From: Legionella sp. | GTDB lineage: Bacteria; Pseudomonadota; Gammaproteobacteria; Legionellales; Legionellaceae | DNA length: 6,500 nucleotides | Reading direction: 5' to 3' | Assembly (NCBI GenBank): GCA_004297865.1 | Contig: SCSO01000076.1 | Location: 1 to 6,500 of the forward strand | Shown: one piece after another, positions 4,219-6,500 of the stretch | How positions within the stretch are numbered: position 1 is the first letter of the stretch | Layout of the letters: the number at the start of each line of letters is the position of its first letter | The notes under the pieces: model-generated | The model's input: only the letters and a program-made list of their open reading frames with translations | Database searches by the model: none | Told to the model about the DNA's origin: nothing | Translations under genes and position numbers: made by a program

Positions 4219-5682
4219 ATGAAATTTAGAAAGGTGTATTATTTTCTCCCACTTGTTTTCAGTCTTTTCCAACTGCCGATACTTGTTGAAGCTAAATCTA
4301 TCAATGAACCGCACTGGATGAAACGGCAACAATTAATGGCTAGCCATCTTTTACCTCCCATGCGAACTAAGCTCATAAACTATAAAAACTTGACTTATAC
4401 GACAGGCCATGAATTTTATGATACGCCTATTGAATTAATCGATGAAAATGGGAATACTCTGAAGTACAGGGAGGATATTAAACCTAAGAGGCATTACCAA
4501 ATTAAACAGGTAGGGCATCCAAAATTAGTAAGTAAATCCATTTGGTTTTTTCGCCCTGGTGGTTCCACTGAAGAAGTTAATTCCGATAATATTTGGACTT
4601 CATGTACCGCTGAGTATCCCTGCCAAGAAATCACTCAATCAATCGTTGACAATATACCTCCCTATAATAAACCTCAGCTTTGGATTGCTCCTGGTGACTA
4701 TCAAATGCCATTTGATAAACATCAAAACCAAGCATTATTAAGCCTTAAAAATAAAATGGCACTAATTGGTAGAAGTACTGACTTTAGATTTATTGCCTAT
4801 GATAATGACAGGCCTTTACTTGAGGGCGCTTTGATTTGGAATGACTATACGGGTCATACTGGTAGTGATGGAAGCATTGAAAATGTGAGGGTTAAAACAG
4901 GCGATGCGCCAATTCAAGTCCTAAATGACTTCGCCAATATTAACTTATTTAGTACACGATCGCTTACCTTAGTTAATGTTGATCTAGAAAAAAAGCATCA
5001 AAGCAATGGAGAGAATATCCAGGCTGAACTAGTTTCAGTATATGATTCTAATCTGTCGGTTGAAGGGGAAATGAGCAATAACATCAGTGCAGAATATTTA
5101 TTAATGCGGGGATCAGTTTTAAATGTTAAGGGTGAGTATACCCGGAACTTAATCATTAATAATGGGCTTGTATCCGTGTCTGATTCTAAATTACAAACCT
5201 TAGCTGAATCTTGCTACTCTACAGCGATAGAGGTAAGCGACGTAATGGCCATTACACTCCGTGATTCTTCTATCGTTATGGAGTCAAAATCTGATTGCCC
5301 ACAATTAGCACCTCCACTCCGGGGATTAATAAATTATCAAATTGACAACACACCCTATCCCCATTCGCAGAATGTTGATCTTGGAAATCTAGAATTAAAA
5401 ATTAAGGCGACCGATGCCTCTGTAGTGGGGATAGAAACTAGTACCGATTCATTGTCCTTTAACAAGGTTAACTTTAATCTGGAATCACTAAAAGGAAAGG
5501 TTTATGCAATAGATAACTCGAAGCCAGCAGAACTAACATTCCACAGTCAGGCTAGCTTAATCTGGATAAAATCTCCAATTTTTGCTGCCATGCATGCTGA
5601 TTCTGCACCTTTAAAAATTAATAATAATTCAACTTCATTATCTCAATGCAAATATAACCAACAAGCAGCTGTTAATTGTTAG
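4219..5682 (+). CDS. Exported protein with probable right-handed parallel beta-helix fold
   Basis: I do not recognise a named family. The 487-residue product starts with a signal peptide (M-K-F-R-K, hydrophobic core, V-E-A at 23-25 with cleavage before K-S). A region at about 105-185 has P-G-G-S near 113-116, C129 and C135 flanking T-A-E-Y-P, then W-I-A-P-G-D-Y at 155-161 and a strand pair ending in A-L-I-G-R. This is the usual opening of pectate-lyase-like beta-helices, where an I-x-P-G-x-Y turn leads into the coils. From about 195 to 450 the sequence is a run of short strands separated by N/D/S/G turns, for example L-I-I-N-N-G-L-V-S-V-S-D-S-K-L and V-L-N-V-K-G, consistent with about ten or more rungs. 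Six cysteines remain after cleavage. No clear catalytic Asp or Arg motif of polysaccharide lyases is seen, so the role could be glycan binding, adhesion or hydrolysis. The protein is periplasmic or secreted. Confidence 0.7.
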   Translation: MKFRKVYYFLPLVFSLFQLPILVEAKSINEPHWMKRQQLMASHLLPPMRTKLINYKNLTYTTGHEFYDTPIELIDENGNTLKYREDIKPKRHYQIKQVGHPKLVSKSIWFFRPGGSTEEVNSDNIWTSCTAEYPCQEITQSIVDNIPPYNKPQLWIAPGDYQMPFDKHQNQALLSLKNKMALIGRSTDFRFIAYDNDRPLLEGALIWNDYTGHTGSDGSIENVRVKTGDAPIQVLNDFANINLFSTRSLTLVNVDLEKKHQSNGENIQAELVSVYDSNLSVEGEMSNNISAEYLLMRGSVLNVKGEYTRNLIINNGLVSVSDSKLQTLAESCYSTAIEVSDVMAITLRDSSIVMESKSDCPQLAPPLRGLINYQIDNTPYPHSQNVDLGNLELKIKATDASVVGIETSTDSLSFNKVNFNLESLKGKVYAIDNSKPAELTFHSQASLIWIKSPIFAAMHADSAPLKINNNSTSLSQCKYNQQAAVNC

Positions 5683-5694
5683 TTTACTATCAAT

Positions 5695-5717
5695 GGGATC
5701 AGACTCTGAAGGATCCC
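5695..5717. terminator. Weak hairpin between convergent genes
   Basis: GGGATC at 5695-5700 and GATCCC at 5712-5717 form a six-pair stem with an 11-base loop, in the 69-base gap between two convergent genes. Neither strand has a T-run after the stem, so it is at best an inefficient or factor-assisted bidirectional terminator. A competing TCAG/CTGA stem (5699-5702 with 5706-5709) lies inside it. Confidence 0.25.
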
Positions 5718-5751
5718 CACGAATGATAAAGAGGTAAGGCTCAATTCCTCA

Positions 5752-6500
5752 CTATTGTGGTAAATCCATAGAATTTTGGATTTCTTTTCTCAGATCATTT
5801 AAAAGTTTTTCAATAGAGTTTATGTTCTTTGATCCTTTAAAAAAGGCTGAGCTTTTAGTTTTATCTCTATTTTGAAGAATCTCTTCCAAAAATAAAACTA
5901 TAGATTCTTTTAAATCTCTATCATCTTTATGATTGTTAGCAAGGATTGATAATTCATTTAAAACATAATCTAAACTTGCATCAGAGTATTTAAAGTTATT
6001 GATATGAAATTGATGGAATAGTTCCTTTGCTACAAGAACTTGAGTATGCGGATCATCTAATGTAAATATCGTTTGAAATGCTTCTATTCTGATATTGAAT
6101 TTTGTTTTGCTAAGATACTCAATTAATTTAAAGTTCTGTTCCGATATGGCCTTTATTAATAGCAAATTGGCAAATATTGAAACCTCCGGTCTTGATTGTT
6201 GCTTTAAAATTTTACCGAAGTCATCAATATATCCCTCTTGAAAAAATTCATATAAAACCACTACTGCACCAACATAATTCTTTGCACTCACCGCATAATA
6301 AAACAGATGATATAACACATTCACGGGTCTTAGCTGTTCTTCTGCGACTTTAGGATTACCGATGTTGACTGTACCGTACCATAAATTTTTTCTATCACTA
6401 AGCACCACCTGATCAATCTCTCCACTTTTGACAGAGGGAAAGGGAATACCTGTTCTTGCACTAAAATAGTTTTTTTTATACTTGAGCTGTTCTAACTGTT
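5752..6500 (-). CDS. C-terminal part of an unrecognised, mostly helical protein (partial)
   Basis: The frame is open from the right edge to the TAG at 5754-5752, giving 248 visible residues. A GTG at 6408 could be read as a start, but 30 further in-frame codons without a stop precede it. The true start is probably outside the window. The protein looks soluble and alpha-helical: repeated amphipathic stretches such as A-G-A-V-V-V-L-Y-E-F-F-like and L-L-L-I-K-A-I-S-E-Q-N-F-K-L-I-E-Y-L segments resemble helix pairs of TPR, HEAT or ankyrin-like solenoids, although no consensus repeat can be aligned by eye. The C-terminal 60 residues are highly charged and rich in K, D, E and N. No signal peptide or membrane segment is seen in the visible part. 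In a Legionella-type genome such a protein would be considered a possible Dot/Icm effector, but that is inference only. Confidence 0.7.
   Translation of the reverse strand, partial: QLEQLKYKKNYFSARTGIPFPSVKSGEIDQVVLSDRKNLWYGTVNIGNPKVAEEQLRPVNVLYHLFYYAVSAKNYVGAVVVLYEFFQEGYIDDFGKILKQQSRPEVSIFANLLLIKAISEQNFKLIEYLSKTKFNIRIEAFQTIFTLDDPHTQVLVAKELFHQFHINNFKYSDASLDYVLNELSILANNHKDDRDLKESIVLFLEEILQNRDKTKSSAFFKGSKNINSIEKLLNDLRKEIQNSMDLPQ

Overview
The window is AT-rich, densely coded bacterial chromosome, with sigma-70-type promoters, Shine-Dalgarno-led genes and a Rho-independent terminator. The gene content fits a gammaproteobacterium, most likely Legionella or a relative. The grounds are an exported protein with a DUF1566/Lcl_C-type C-terminus, a short RlpA lipoprotein, a PRPP synthetase of archaeal style next to a P-type metal ATPase, and several small exported orphans. 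This placement is recognition from memory, not a search result. I see no mobile element, CRISPR array, tRNA or rRNA.

Layout. (1) Positions 2-127 hold the C-terminus of a heavy-metal P-type ATPase. A divergent ribose-phosphate pyrophosphokinase (156-1055) follows 28 bases later, probably in the same operon. (2) A good promoter at 1137-1164 drives an RlpA-like lipoprotein (1190-1687). (3) A cysteine-rich exported protein with a DUF1566/Lcl_C-like C-terminal domain (1761-2849) follows. It has its own leader, with a dyad and a stem that can bury the start codon, and it ends at a strong terminator (2923-2971). (4) Two minus-strand genes, each with its own promoter and a TTG start, encode a small exported protein of unknown function (2975-3385) and a VOC/bleomycin-resistance-like protein (3541-3978). 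(5) On the plus strand, 4219-5682 encodes an exported protein that looks like a right-handed parallel beta-helix. (6) On the minus strand, from the right edge to 5752, lies the C-terminal part of a largely helical protein I do not recognise.

No single pathway joins these genes. The left edge is nucleotide or metal metabolism. From 1190 to 5682 four of five genes encode proteins with export signals, so this is mainly an envelope or secreted-protein neighbourhood made of separate transcription units. The least ordinary signals are two RNA-level structures. One is a 12-pair stem (1717-1763) that includes the start codon of the DUF1566 gene. The other is a nested hairpin (3405-3449) that would form the extreme 5' end of the small exported protein's mRNA. 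I did not find a convincing new defence, mobile or secretion system.
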